From Cysteiniphilum halobium (GTDB lineage: Bacteria > Pseudomonadota > Gammaproteobacteria > Francisellales > Francisellaceae): DNA of 64,000 bases. The notes under the pieces were generated by a model that searched no databases, was not told the origin of the DNA, and saw only the letters and a list, made by a program, of their open reading frames with translations. Of this stretch, positions 51,902 through 63,690 are shown piece by piece. The position numbers and the translations under genes were made by a program. Every line of letters starts with the position of its first letter. The first letter of the stretch is position 1. Location of the stretch: assembly GCF_003574425.1 (NCBI RefSeq), contig NZ_QLIU01000064.1, positions 1 through 64,000 of the forward strand. Reading direction: 5' to 3'.

Positions 51902-52059
51902 AGCAAACATATATATCGTAGATGACTGTGCGTTTCAGTGTAGATGTTTTTTTTAAGTTGTAAAACAAATCAGGGGGATTTACTACAAATGCTTGGAAAA
52001 TAAGGTGAAATTAACTTACACTTTATCGATGAAAGATTGATATACAGGAGTAATTTAAA

Positions 52060-53010
52060 ATGGCACTTCATTCATTGATTCCTATTGTGATTATTGTTTT
52101 AGCTATCGTCTTTGTTTTTACTTCAGTTAAAGTGGTGCCACAGGCTTCTGAATTTGTGGTTGAACGTTTTGGACGATATTATAAAACATTGCACCCAGGT
52201 TTAAATATCATTTTCCCATTGATTGATCGTGTACGTAGTCGCGTGAGTTTAAAGGAAACCGTGTTAAATGTCAGACAGCAGGAGGTCATTAGTCGAGATA
52301 ACGCCAGTGTACAAGTCGATGGTGTTGCGTTTTTCCAAGTGCTTGATGCTAAAAAAGTTACGTATGTGATTAATGATTTGCCTTTGGCATTAGAAAACTT
52401 GATTATGACCAATATCCGTACGGTTTTAGGCGGAATTGATCTAGATGAAATGTTGTCAAATCGCGATTTTATGAATGCCAAACTATTGTCGGTTTTAGAT
52501 GAGGCAACTGATCCGTGGGGGGTTAAAATCGTCCGTGTTGAGATAAAAGATATTACACCTCCACGCGACCTATTAGATGCAATGGCGCAGCAGATGAAAG
52601 CAGAACGTGAAAAACGCGCTGAGATCTTGCGTGCTGAAGGGGTGCGCCAAGCTGCTATTTTAAAAGCTGAAGGTGAAAAACAATCCGAAATTCTTGCCGC
52701 AGAAGCACAAAAAGCAAAACAGGCCTTAGAAGCTGAAGGTTATAAAGAAGCACAATTTCGTGAGGCTGAAGCGCGTGAACGAACAGCTCAAGCCGAAGCA
52801 GTGGCTACTGAGACTGTTTCAAATGCCATTGCCAAGGGAGATATTCAAGCAATTCAGTATTTTGTGGCATTAAAATACATTGAAGCGGTTGGTGCGATTG
52901 CCTCATCGGATAATAGTAAAACGATTATGATGCCATTAGAGGCGTCAAATATCATTGGCTCTGTCGGAGGAATCAGTGAGTTATTAAAGTCGATGCAGGT
53001 TAAAGCATAA
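52060..53010 (+). CDS. SPFH/stomatin-family membrane protein (QmcA-like)
   Basis: A 316-residue protein anchored by an N-terminal segment (about 5-23, SLIPIVIIVLAIVFVFTSV) with an SPFH/PHB domain (about 24-180: VPQASEFVVERFGRYYKTLHPGLNI, RDNASVQVDGVAFFQV, LVNIRTVLGGIDLDEML-like MTNIRTVLGGIDLDEML). An alanine-, glutamate- and lysine-rich coiled coil follows (185-260). Such proteins organise membrane microdomains and often modulate proteases. It is next to an NfeD protein (20-bp gap), the standard pairing. Confidence 0.92.
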   Translation: MALHSLIPIVIIVLAIVFVFTSVKVVPQASEFVVERFGRYYKTLHPGLNIIFPLIDRVRSRVSLKETVLNVRQQEVISRDNASVQVDGVAFFQVLDAKKVTYVINDLPLALENLIMTNIRTVLGGIDLDEMLSNRDFMNAKLLSVLDEATDPWGVKIVRVEIKDITPPRDLLDAMAQQMKAEREKRAEILRAEGVRQAAILKAEGEKQSEILAAEAQKAKQALEAEGYKEAQFREAEARERTAQAEAVATETVSNAIAKGDIQAIQYFVALKYIEAVGAIASSDNSKTIMMPLEASNIIGSVGGISELLKSMQVKA

Positions 53011-53030
53011 CAAAATAGGATGGGTAGAAT

Positions 53031-53459
53031 ATGTTGTATTGGCATTGGTGGATTTTGATGGGTGTTTTGTTGATTATTGAGATTTTCACCTTGACGATGT
53101 TTTTCTTGTTTTTTGCCATATCAGCCCTTTTTATGGGGGTGATCATGTGGTTCTATCCAGGCTTGCCGATCAATTGGCAATTGCTATTTGCGGGTATCTT
53201 TGCATTAGGCTCGATGCTATTGGGGTACTATGTTTTGAAAAAGCGTAAGCAACAAAACAATGCTCACCTTGATATCAATGATCGTTTGGGGCGCTATATT
53301 GGTAAGGTTGTTAAGATCACACAAGAGAGTCACTCAGGTGTTGCCAAGGCAAAAATTGGTGATACTGAATGGCGCGTCTTGGTCGAGGATGCCAAGGTTG
53401 GTGATTCAGTTGAGATTTTAGAGGTTCAGTCAACCAGCTTTGTTGCACGGAAGGTATGA
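53031..53459 (+). CDS. NfeD family membrane protein
   Basis: A 142-residue short NfeD (YbbK-like) protein with two or three membrane segments (about 4-30 and 35-70) and a C-terminal OB-fold domain (LGRYIGKVVKITQESHSGVAKAKIGDTEWRVLVEDAKVGDSVEILEVQSTSFVARKV region). It is thought to work with the SPFH protein in membrane organisation. It ends 2 bp before the converging CDF gene. Confidence 0.92.
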   Translation: MLYWHWWILMGVLLIIEIFTLTMFFLFFAISALFMGVIMWFYPGLPINWQLLFAGIFALGSMLLGYYVLKKRKQQNNAHLDINDRLGRYIGKVVKITQESHSGVAKAKIGDTEWRVLVEDAKVGDSVEILEVQSTSFVARKV

Positions 53460-53461
53460 GA

Positions 53462-54355
53462 TTAGATACTTAGGTAAACATAAACGACATTTTCTTTATG
53501 CTGATCCTTATAATGCTTTAGTAGGGTTGCTTTTAAATGACGTAGTTCTTGAGTTGGCAAAGTTTGAGGAAGTTTTAGATGCAGATCGACAAATAAAAAC
53601 CGCCCAGATTGGGTAACGATACTGTTTTGAATGCTTAGCCCTTGGTTAGAGCAAATCAAATTAGCAGCGTTGGTGATTTTCTCACGTAACTCAGAAGAGA
53701 CGGATGCATCTAATAAGTTAAGCCCCGCTTCCTTTATCAGTTTTAATGGTTTGATTGTGATCACTAGCCCCATGATAATAGCAACAATCGGGTCGATATA
53801 GATGGCAATATTTGGCAAGCCAAAAAACACCAATATCAAAGCAATAGCAAGAGAGATATCAACAGAGGCACTGAGTAAGGCGTCAGCTTTCCATAACTCA
53901 GCATCAGCATGCAATATTTTTGAGCCCGTTTTACGAGCAGCATTACGCACATAAAAATACATTATGCTGCAAGTAAGCGTGCCAGTGATAGAAGCGATAA
54001 AGGCAAATAAATAATTAGGTGTGACGGCATGAGTCATAAGATTAACAATCGCCATAATGATAACGCTTGCGGCAACGATTAAAATAAATCCAGCTTGTAA
54101 AAGAACAAACACAGGCTCTAAGCGATGATAACCATAAGGGTAACGTTTGTTAGCAGGTTGATTAATTTTTTTGATGACATAGAGTGGAGCGGCATAGATC
54201 AATAGCGTAATGACTGAATAGCCGACGTCTAGTAGTACAGTTAAGGACTGTGCGAAATAGACAATGACTAGGCTAAATAGCACGTAAACAATAGAAAGAA
54301 TAAAATTAACTTTGAGGGTTTTAGCCTCAATTATTTGTGAAGTTTGAGTGCTCAT
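53462..54355 (-). CDS. cation diffusion facilitator (metal exporter)
   Basis: A 297-residue inner-membrane protein with six predicted membrane segments and a C-terminal cytoplasmic domain (last 90 residues). The family has metal-site residues in TM2 and TM5: here ...LDVGYSVITLLIYAAPLY in TM2 and ALLSASVDISLAIALILVF in TM5, which contain D and S/V rather than a clear HxxxD pair. The substrate (Zn, Fe, Mn or Co) cannot be inferred. YGYHRLEPVFVLLQAG is the typical loop after TM2. Single gene, with a 364-bp gap before gltX. Confidence 0.87.
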   Translation of the reverse strand: MSTQTSQIIEAKTLKVNFILSIVYVLFSLVIVYFAQSLTVLLDVGYSVITLLIYAAPLYVIKKINQPANKRYPYGYHRLEPVFVLLQAGFILIVAASVIIMAIVNLMTHAVTPNYLFAFIASITGTLTCSIMYFYVRNAARKTGSKILHADAELWKADALLSASVDISLAIALILVFFGLPNIAIYIDPIVAIIMGLVITIKPLKLIKEAGLNLLDASVSSELREKITNAANLICSNQGLSIQNSIVTQSGRFLFVDLHLKLPQTLPTQELRHLKATLLKHYKDQHKENVVYVYLSI

Positions 54356-54719
54356 GATTCTACCTTAAGCGTGATGGTATTGGTTTTATATTTACGATGG
54401 GTATAGACGTCAAAGCTGCGAGTTACAGCAAAAAAACGCTAAGGATTTTTGAGTAAATAAATAATATGTGAGGATGAATAACTATTGTTGATATGGCAAC
54501 TGTAGATGAAAGACATATAAAAGTGGCGTAGTGTTATGCCGAAAATTGCTTAAAAGTGGTTTATTGTAGCAGCTCTTTGCTAAAAGATGAAAGATAGAAT
54601 GCAAGTCTTGACGATAACATCATGGTTTATTCATACAGTGTTTTCCAGTACACTGTTAGCGTTTCTCAATAAGTACTATTTTTTGATTAAAGACAAAATA
54701 AATAATTAAGGTAAATAAC
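54356..54719. other. 364-bp gap before gltX; possible gltX promoter and dyad
   Basis: No supported gene. A TTGACG (54608-54613) with weak -10 candidates 17-18 bp downstream lies about 110 bp before the gltX start. The dyad ACAGTGT-N8-ACACTGT (54635-54656) covers the region directly downstream. A partial resemblance to the dispersed repeat (GATGGGTATA at 54397) was not counted as a copy. Confidence 0.5.
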
Positions 54720-56147
54720 GTGACTAAAAAAGTAAAAACGCGTTTTGCTCCAAGTCCTACGGGGTATTTGCATGTTGGTGGTGCAAGAACAGCACTTTTT
54801 TCGTGGGTTTATGCACGTAAAAATAATGGCGAGTTTGTATTACGTATTGAAGATACTGATCTTGAGCGTTCAACACCAGAGGCTGTACAGGCAATTTTAG
54901 ATGGAATGGATTGGTTGGGGCTATATGCAGATAGTGCGCCATACTATCAAACTGAGCATTTTGAGCGCTACCACGCGGTTATTGATCAGCTTTTAGCAGA
55001 AGGAAAAGCATATCGCTGCTATTGCTCGCGCGAGCGTCTGGATCAATTAAGAGAAACACAAATGGCAAATAAACAAAAGCCGCGCTATGATGGACATTGT
55101 CGTCATCTTGATGCCAATAAAGAAGATATTTCGAAACCTTATGTTATTCGTTTTAAGAATCCAGAGGACGGTGTGGTGAGCTGGATCGATGCGGTTAAAG
55201 GCGAAATCACGATTGCCAATAGTGAGTTGGATGATTTGATTATTAAGCGCTCAGATGGTGCGCCAACATATAATTTTTGTGTAGTTGTTGATGATATGGA
55301 TATGCAAATTACCCATGTGGTGCGTGGTGATGACCATGTTAATAACACGCCAAGACAGATTAATTTATATCATGCTTTGAATGCCAACGTGCCCATATTT
55401 GCACATGTCCCGATGATTTTAGGAGATGATGGCAAGAAACTCTCTAAACGCCATGGTGCGGTTAGTGTCATGCAATATAAAGAAGAGGGTTATTTACCTC
55501 AGGCATTGATTAATTACCTTATTCGCTTGGGTTGGTCGCATGGTGATCAAGAGGTCTTTAGCATGGATGAGATTTTAGAATACTTTGAACTAGATGATAT
55601 CAATGCCTCTGCCTCAGCGTTTAATACAGAAAAATTAAACTGGCTTAATCAGCACTATATGCGTCATTTGCCAACAGAAGAAGTGGCAAAAGAGCTAACT
55701 TATCATTTCCAAGCTCAAGGTTTAGATGCTAGTAAAGGTCCTGCGTTTGATGTGCTGATTCCGGTGATGGCAGAAAAAGTAAAAACTTTGAAAGAATTTG
55801 CAGAACAGTCTGCTTATTTTTACCGTGAGTTTGATAGATTTGATGAGAAGTCTGCTGCTAAGCACTTAGTTAACGATGCGTCAACTGTGCTTCAGTATGT
55901 CAAAAACAAGGCAAAGGAATTAGATGATGAAAGTTGGCAAGATGAAGTTGAATTGCATCATTTACTGAAGGAAACTGCAAGGGAGTTAAATCTTGGTATG
56001 GGTAAAGTTGGCATGCCAGTGCGTGTCGCTGTTACCGGCTCTGGGCAGTCGCCTGATATTGGGTTAACTCTGAAGTGGCTTGGTAAAGAGCGCGTGATTT
56101 TACGGTTACAAAAAGCTATTGATTTTATTAATCAGCAAAGGTCATAA
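54720..56147 (+). CDS. gltX: glutamyl-tRNA synthetase
   Basis: Charges tRNA-Glu. The 475-residue protein starts with GTG; AAGG lies eight bases upstream. Class I motifs are [19 protein letters not shown] (HIGH-type HVGG at 17-20) and KLSKRHG (about 241-247). The zinc ligands in CYCSRERL and YDGHCRH near residues 98-127 follow the E. coli pattern C-x-C ... C-x-H. Length is normal. It may be transcribed with the small membrane gene after it. Confidence 0.97.
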   Translation: MTKKVKTRFAPSPTGYLHVGGARTALFSWVYARKNNGEFVLRIEDTDLERSTPEAVQAILDGMDWLGLYADSAPYYQTEHFERYHAVIDQLLAEGKAYRCYCSRERLDQLRETQMANKQKPRYDGHCRHLDANKEDISKPYVIRFKNPEDGVVSWIDAVKGEITIANSELDDLIIKRSDGAPTYNFCVVVDDMDMQITHVVRGDDHVNNTPRQINLYHALNANVPIFAHVPMILGDDGKKLSKRHGAVSVMQYKEEGYLPQALINYLIRLGWSHGDQEVFSMDEILEYFELDDINASASAFNTEKLNWLNQHYMRHLPTEEVAKELTYHFQAQGLDASKGPAFDVLIPVMAEKVKTLKEFAEQSAYFYREFDRFDEKSAAKHLVNDASTVLQYVKNKAKELDDESWQDEVELHHLLKETARELNLGMGKVGMPVRVAVTGSGQSPDIGLTLKWLGKERVILRLQKAIDFINQQRS

Positions 56148-56159
56148 AAGATAGTGTAT

Positions 56160-56441
56160 ATGACACACTGGACACATCCAATACGGCTCGGCATACTAAG
56201 TGCTCAAACGTGGTTGGAGAAAATAAATGACATGCTAGCTGAGAGGTTAAATAAAATCACTCTTTATACACTTTTTGTTGGCATTGTTTCTATCGTTTTT
56301 GCAATGATATTGACCTATTATGTCCCCGTCGTGAAGCAATCACATCTTGCGATTTTGGTTGGTGAGGTAACTCTAGTAATTCCATGGCTTGTGTTTATCG
56401 CTTGTTTGCTGTTATCACTCTTTCAAAGTTCAAATCATTAG
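56160..56441 (+). CDS. small membrane protein, function unknown
   Basis: About 93 residues with two predicted membrane segments (about 36-58 and 63-88) after an amphipathic N-terminal part. The start is uncertain: GTG 56154, ATG 56160 or an internal ATG at 56232 are in frame, and none has a strong ribosome site. It lies 6-12 bp after gltX and ends 217 bp before atpI. No family recognised. It could be a real short gene because the hydrophobic pattern is consistent, but this is not certain. Confidence 0.55.
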   Translation: MTHWTHPIRLGILSAQTWLEKINDMLAERLNKITLYTLFVGIVSIVFAMILTYYVPVVKQSHLAILVGEVTLVIPWLVFIACLLLSLFQSSNH

Positions 56442-56596
56442 ATACAAAGTATCTGTATAATATTTATTGCATGAAGAGTTTTTAATAACCAAGTGCCAAA
56501 CTTGGGAGACATTTGTTATAAAATCAAGGTTGTCTGCTTGAAAAACAGACTGATGCTTGTGTTAATAGCCTTTACATAATAAAGAACACTTTTCGC

Positions 56597-56625
56597 TTGC
56601 ACCGATAGCTTACGCTCTATATACT
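56597..56625 (+). promoter_or_regulatory. predicted sigma-70 promoter of the atp operon
   Basis: TTGCAC (56597-56602), a 17-bp spacer and TATACT (56620-56625) lie 33 bp before the atpI ATG. Best consensus match in the 217-bp gap. Confidence 0.65.
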
Positions 56626-56658
56626 GCTTGGCGTAAAATTAAGGGATAAAGTCTAACG

Positions 56659-57036
56659 ATGCTAGCAAACCGTAAACTATATAAAAGGCACTTTTTTGCT
56701 TTCCAAATGATTCTTGTAATCTTGGGGAGCTTGGTATGTCTTTTATGGGGTAAAAGCTATGCCGTTGGTTTCCTGTTAGGCTCGTGTTTGATGTTTGTAG
56801 CCAATATTATTTTTCTATTACGTCTTTTTTTGCGCAAAGCGCAATATCATCCTTTCAAAGAAGTGTGCATTTTATATGCCTGTGAGTTTGCAAAGTTAGT
56901 CATGGTTGCTATGGGGACCGTGCTTATTGCAATTTATGTGCAACCAAAATTTCTACCATATATTGCGGGTCTTTTGGTGCTACAACTGGCAATGTGGTTT
57001 ATGCCGCTTTTTATGAAGTTAACCCATTTAAAATAA
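56659..57036 (+). CDS. atpI: ATP synthase protein I
   Basis: A 125-residue inner-membrane protein with four hydrophobic segments. AtpI helps assemble the c-ring or import Mg2+ in some bacteria and is not part of the final complex. The family is weakly conserved: here GKSYAVGFLLGSCLMFVANIIFLLR and CEFAKLVMVAMGTVLIAIY fit its pattern. It is the first gene of atpIBEFHAGDC, which is the strongest evidence. AtpB follows after 27 bp. Confidence 0.88.
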   Translation: MLANRKLYKRHFFAFQMILVILGSLVCLLWGKSYAVGFLLGSCLMFVANIIFLLRLFLRKAQYHPFKEVCILYACEFAKLVMVAMGTVLIAIYVQPKFLPYIAGLLVLQLAMWFMPLFMKLTHLK

Positions 57037-57051
57037 ACCCTAAAAAAATAA

Positions 57052-58248
<1,197 letters not shown>

Positions 58249-58286
58249 TTGACGATAAATCCTGAACATATCCACAAGGAGAAATC

Positions 58287-58757
58287 ATGGATATTAATAT
58301 TACCTTAATCGGCCAGATGATCACATTTATCATCTTTGTCGGTTTTACCATGAAATTTGTTTGGCCACCGCTGAAAAAGGTGATGGATGAGCGTCGTGCG
58401 AAGATTGCAGATGGTCTTGCATCCGCAGATCGTGCGGAAAAAGAGCTTGAAGTTGCTAAAAGAAAAGCACAAGAGCTAATCCATGAAGCAAAAGCGCAAG
58501 CGACTAAAATTATTGAGCAAGCAAATATGCGTGCGATGCAAATTGATGAAGAAGCCAAAGAAGCAGCACGTGTTGATGCAGATCGTATTCGTAAAGCCGC
58601 TAATGATGAAGCTGAAGCGCACATGATTGCAATGAAGCAAAAACTACGCAAAGAAGTCGTAGGTATTGCAGTTGCTGGTGCTGAGAAGCTTATTGGTAAA
58701 AACATTGATATGACCACCAATAATTACTTATTGGAAGAAATGGCAGCTGAACTTTAA
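58287..58757 (+). CDS. atpF: ATP synthase Fo subunit b
   Basis: Peripheral stalk subunit, 156 residues: a membrane anchor at about 6-26 ([20 protein letters not shown]) and a long charged helix. Residues [30 protein letters not shown] are typical of subunit b; the remainder is a dimeric coiled coil rich in A, E and K. The MDI start follows an AAGGAG site. The antisense frame over this gene (58205-58720) is a shadow. Confidence 0.96.
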   Translation: MDINITLIGQMITFIIFVGFTMKFVWPPLKKVMDERRAKIADGLASADRAEKELEVAKRKAQELIHEAKAQATKIIEQANMRAMQIDEEAKEAARVDADRIRKAANDEAEAHMIAMKQKLRKEVVGIAVAGAEKLIGKNIDMTTNNYLLEEMAAEL

Positions 58758-58768
58758 GAGGTACGATC

Positions 58769-59305
58769 ATGGCAGACTTAACTCAGATTGCAAGACCTTA
58801 TGCCCAAGCTGCTTACGAGTATGCTAAGACACATAATGCCGTTGCAAACTGGAATATTATGCTACTTAATCTGTCAGAATGTGTGATAGATAATCAGGTT
58901 GCATTGTTGCTTGATAATCCTGCCTATTCACAGTCAGATGTATCCCTACTGATATTTGATGTCTTAAAAGATGTGCTTGATGAGCATGGTAAGAATTTTG
59001 TCAAATTGGCTGCAGAGCATAATCGTTTGACAGTTATGCCAACGATTTATCAGTTGTTTTTGTTACATAAAGCCGAAGATGAGCAAGCTAAAAAGGCAAA
59101 GATCACAACGGCGTTTGAAACCTCTGATGCAGAGATTCAAAAATTAAAAACAAAACTTGAGCAAAAATATCAGTGTGCAATTGAAATTGACGTGGCAGTT
59201 GATGCAAGTTTAATTGGTGGAGCAACGATTGAGATAGGGGACCATATTATTGATGGTTCGGTCAAAGGCAAGCTTCAAAAATTACAGCACGAGCTACAAG
59301 CTTAA
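58769..59305 (+). CDS. atpH: ATP synthase F1 subunit delta
   Basis: A 178-residue subunit that joins the b-stalk to the top of F1. Family features are MADLTQIARPYAQAAYEYAK at the start, NFVKLAAEHNRLTVMPTIYQLF, and the C-terminal DASLIGGATIEIGDHIIDGSVKGKLQKL. It lies 11 bp after atpF and 24 bp before atpA. Confidence 0.96.
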   Translation: MADLTQIARPYAQAAYEYAKTHNAVANWNIMLLNLSECVIDNQVALLLDNPAYSQSDVSLLIFDVLKDVLDEHGKNFVKLAAEHNRLTVMPTIYQLFLLHKAEDEQAKKAKITTAFETSDAEIQKLKTKLEQKYQCAIEIDVAVDASLIGGATIEIGDHIIDGSVKGKLQKLQHELQA

Positions 59306-59329
59306 ACAAGATTAATAGGAAGAAAGACT

Positions 59330-60871
59330 ATGCAGCTTACTCCAGCAGAAATTAGTGAATTAATAAAAGAGCGTATTGCCAAGTTTGACAACGCGCCACA
59401 AACAAAAACAGAAGGTACCATTGTTTCTGTTTCCGATGGGATTATCCGTATTCATGGCTTAAATGAAGTTGCCGCCGGCGAAATGATTGAGTTACCAGGC
59501 GGGGTTTATGGTTTAGCCCTTAACCTTGAGCAAGACTCTGTCGGTGCCGTTGTCTTGGGTGATTACGAGCATATTCAAGAAGGTCAAAAAGCGTATTGCA
59601 CAGGACGTATTTTAGAGGTCCCTGTCGGTGAAGCATTATTAGGTCGTGTTGTTGATGCATTGGGTAATCCCATCGATGGCAAAGGTGACATCAAAACAGA
59701 CGTCACTTCACCTGTTGAAAAAGTTGCCCCAGGTGTAATTTGGCGTCAATCAGTTGATCAGCCAGTACAAACAGGTATTAAAGCAATTGATGCGATGGTA
59801 CCAATAGGGCGAGGTCAACGTGAATTGATTATCGGTGATAGACAAACCGGTAAAACAGCGGTGGCAATCGATGCGATCATCAATCAAAAAGATACGGGTG
59901 TGAAATGTATTTATGTTGCAGTTGGCCAAAAAGCTTCATCAGTAGCTGATGTTGTACGTAAACTAGAAGAGCATGATGCCTTAGCGCATACGATTATCGT
60001 TGCTGCTAATGCTTCAGATTCAGCTGCATTGCAATATTTAGCACCTTATGCTGGCTGTGCAATGGGTGAGTATTTCCGTGATCGCGGTGAAGATGCTTTG
60101 ATCATTTATGATGATTTAACAAAACAAGCATGGGCATATCGCCAGATTTCATTGTTGTTACGCCGTCCACCAGGACGTGAAGCGTATCCTGGGGATGTTT
60201 TCTATCTTCACTCAAGATTATTAGAGCGGGCTGCTCGTGTGAATACTGAGTACGTTGAACAAGCAACAAATGGTGAAGTCAAAGGTAAAACAGGTTCGTT
60301 AACTGCATTGCCGATTATTGAGACGCAAGCAGGTGATATCTCGGCATTCGTTCCAACGAATGTTATTTCAATTACTGATGGTCAGATCTTCTTAGAGACT
60401 GATCTATTTAATGCGGGTATTCGTCCAGCGATAAATGCGGGTAACTCAGTTTCGCGCGTGGGTGGATCAGCGCAAACTAAGATCATTAAAAAGCTTGGTG
60501 GTGGTGTGCGTTTGGCACTAGCGCAATATCGTGAGCTTGAGGCGTTCTCACAATTTGCCTCAGATTTGGATGATGCGACACGTGCACAATTAAAGCGTGG
60601 TGAGCGTGTGATGGAGTTGATGAAGCAAAAGCAATTCTCACCTTTAAGCATCGCTAAAATGGCATTGTCACTATATGCTGTTGATAAAGGTCATTTAGAT
60701 GAAATTGAACTAAGCAAAGTCGGATCATTTGAAGCAACATTACATGCCTTTGCTGAAAGTCAACACAAAGCCTTGCTTGATGAGATCAACAAGACGTGCA
60801 ACTATAACGATGAGATTGCTGCTCAACTTGATAAAGTGATCAAAGAGTGCAAAGAAACGCAATCTTGGTAA
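59330..60871 (+). CDS. atpA: ATP synthase F1 subunit alpha
   Basis: Regulatory nucleotide-binding subunit of the F1 hexamer, 513 residues. Walker [12 protein letters not shown] (about 169-179), [16 protein letters not shown], the Walker B region [47 protein letters not shown], and the C-terminal helical domain match the family over the full length. Nothing unusual in length or motifs. Confidence 0.98.
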   Translation: MQLTPAEISELIKERIAKFDNAPQTKTEGTIVSVSDGIIRIHGLNEVAAGEMIELPGGVYGLALNLEQDSVGAVVLGDYEHIQEGQKAYCTGRILEVPVGEALLGRVVDALGNPIDGKGDIKTDVTSPVEKVAPGVIWRQSVDQPVQTGIKAIDAMVPIGRGQRELIIGDRQTGKTAVAIDAIINQKDTGVKCIYVAVGQKASSVADVVRKLEEHDALAHTIIVAANASDSAALQYLAPYAGCAMGEYFRDRGEDALIIYDDLTKQAWAYRQISLLLRRPPGREAYPGDVFYLHSRLLERAARVNTEYVEQATNGEVKGKTGSLTALPIIETQAGDISAFVPTNVISITDGQIFLETDLFNAGIRPAINAGNSVSRVGGSAQTKIIKKLGGGVRLALAQYRELEAFSQFASDLDDATRAQLKRGERVMELMKQKQFSPLSIAKMALSLYAVDKGHLDEIELSKVGSFEATLHAFAESQHKALLDEINKTCNYNDEIAAQLDKVIKECKETQSW

Positions 60872-60883
60872 TAGGAGGGTATC

Positions 60884-61762
60884 ATGTCTGGTAGTCGTGA
60901 AATACGTACTAAAATTAACAGCGTTAAGAATACCCAGAAAATTACGCGAGCAATGGAGCTGGTAGCAGCGAGTAAAATGCGCAAGGCACGTGATCGTATG
61001 GAGGAGGCAAGGCCTTATGCCCATTATGCCCTTGATATTATTCATCACGTTGTGCGCGCGAGTATGGAGTATACACATCCATACTTCCAAGAACGTGAAG
61101 TTAAGCGTGTTGGTATGGTCATTATCTCAACTGATCGCGGTTTGTGCGGTGGCTTGAATATTAATCTGTTTAAAAAAGTATTAAAGTCGATTAAGCATTA
61201 TCAAGATCAGAAAATTGAAGTTGATCTGTGTCTAATTGGTTCTAAAGCTGAGAGCTTTTTTAAGCGTTTACGTAAGGTGAATATTGTTTCTGTCGCAAAC
61301 TTTCACAATGATAGTTCAGTAAGCTCGATCACTGGTGCTGTTTCAGTGATGGTGAAGGCGTTTGATGAGAAGAAGATTGACAGTTTAATTCTCTTTAGTA
61401 ATAAGTTTGTTAACACAATAAAACAACAGCCAACCAAAGAACAGCTGTTACCAATTGCCAAGCCAAAAGAGGGTGCTGTAAAGGAGGATAAATCTATTAC
61501 AGGGCATTGGGATTATTTGTATGAGCCAGGGGCAAAGGCTGTATTAGATGTATTGCTAGTGCGTTATGTTGAGTCACAGGTTTATTGCGGGTTGGTTGAG
61601 AATCTTGCTTGCGAGCAGGCAGCAAGAATGCTAGCGATGAAAAATGCAACTGACAATGCAGGTGATATTATTAATTCATTGAAGCTGCAATATAACAAAG
61701 CACGTCAAGCAATGATTACGCAAGAGCTCGCGGAGATTGTCTCCGGTGCGGCGGCAGTTTAA
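60884..61762 (+). CDS. atpG: ATP synthase F1 subunit gamma
   Basis: Central rotor shaft, 292 residues. N-terminal helix [32 protein letters not shown], the [17 protein letters not shown] block, and the C-terminal helix [46 protein letters not shown] are all as in the family. It lies 12 bp after atpA and 18 bp before the atpD start. Confidence 0.97.
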   Translation: MSGSREIRTKINSVKNTQKITRAMELVAASKMRKARDRMEEARPYAHYALDIIHHVVRASMEYTHPYFQEREVKRVGMVIISTDRGLCGGLNINLFKKVLKSIKHYQDQKIEVDLCLIGSKAESFFKRLRKVNIVSVANFHNDSSVSSITGAVSVMVKAFDEKKIDSLILFSNKFVNTIKQQPTKEQLLPIAKPKEGAVKEDKSITGHWDYLYEPGAKAVLDVLLVRYVESQVYCGLVENLACEQAARMLAMKNATDNAGDIINSLKLQYNKARQAMITQELAEIVSGAAAV

Positions 61763-61768
61763 ATTTAA

Positions 61769-63157
<1,389 letters not shown>

Positions 63158-63169
63158 GAGGTATCAGTG

Positions 63170-63622
63170 ATGTCTGATAAACTGCTCAAAGTCAATGTGG
63201 TTAGTCAAGAAGGCTCAGTCTATGAGGCACAAGCCAAAATGGTTAGTCTCAGAGGTACAGAAGGGGAGATGGGTATTGCCTTTGGTCATACGCAACTTCT
63301 ATCGACCTTACCACCTGGTGTCGTCCGCATTGAACGTGAAAATAATGAGAAAGATACGCTTTATATTTCTGGTGGTATCTTGGAAGTTCAACCACATCAA
63401 GTAATTATCCTCTCTGATGTGATGGAACGCGCTAAAGATCTTAATGAAGCGGCTGCCGAAAAAGCACGCCAACAAGCTGAAGAAGCATTAAAGAAAGCGC
63501 GTGATAGCGACAAAGTGGAAGTCGAGGAAGCGCGTCAAATGCTTGCTGAGGCTGAAGCACGCTTAAAAGCACTTAAAATTCTTAAAGGGGTTAATGCCTA
63601 CTATAACGATGATAGTAAATAA
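63170..63622 (+). CDS. atpC: ATP synthase F1 subunit epsilon
   Basis: Rotor subunit and ATPase inhibitor, 150 residues. Start ATG 63170 with AGAGG eight bases upstream; ATG 63167 is also in frame. N-terminal beta sandwich: LKVNVVSQEGSVYEAQAKMVSLRGTEGEMGIAFGHTQLLSTLPPGVVRIER; C-terminal two helices rich in A, E, K and R (about 90-140). Last gene of the operon; the stop is 69 bp before the next gene. No clear terminator hairpin was seen. Confidence 0.96.
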   Translation: MSDKLLKVNVVSQEGSVYEAQAKMVSLRGTEGEMGIAFGHTQLLSTLPPGVVRIERENNEKDTLYISGGILEVQPHQVIILSDVMERAKDLNEAAAEKARQQAEEALKKARDSDKVEVEEARQMLAEAEARLKALKILKGVNAYYNDDSK

Positions 63623-63690
63623 GACAGTGACTCATTGTGATCAACAAGCCAAGTAAATGTGATGAGTGAAAAGGTTTCGGAATTAGATTG

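Noticed and set aside
54391-54413. GATGGGTATA near 54397 considered as a sixth copy of the dispersed repeat
   Set aside because: Only the last ten bases match; the TGTAAAATGGTTTG core is absent.
54635-54656. Dyad considered as a LexA box
   Set aside because: Half-sites read ACAG...CTGT rather than CTGT...ACAG, and no SOS gene is next to it.
56488-56504. CCAAGT/ACTTGG hairpin downstream of the small membrane gene as terminator
   Set aside because: A 6-bp stem with no T-run after it, so not supported as intrinsic terminator.
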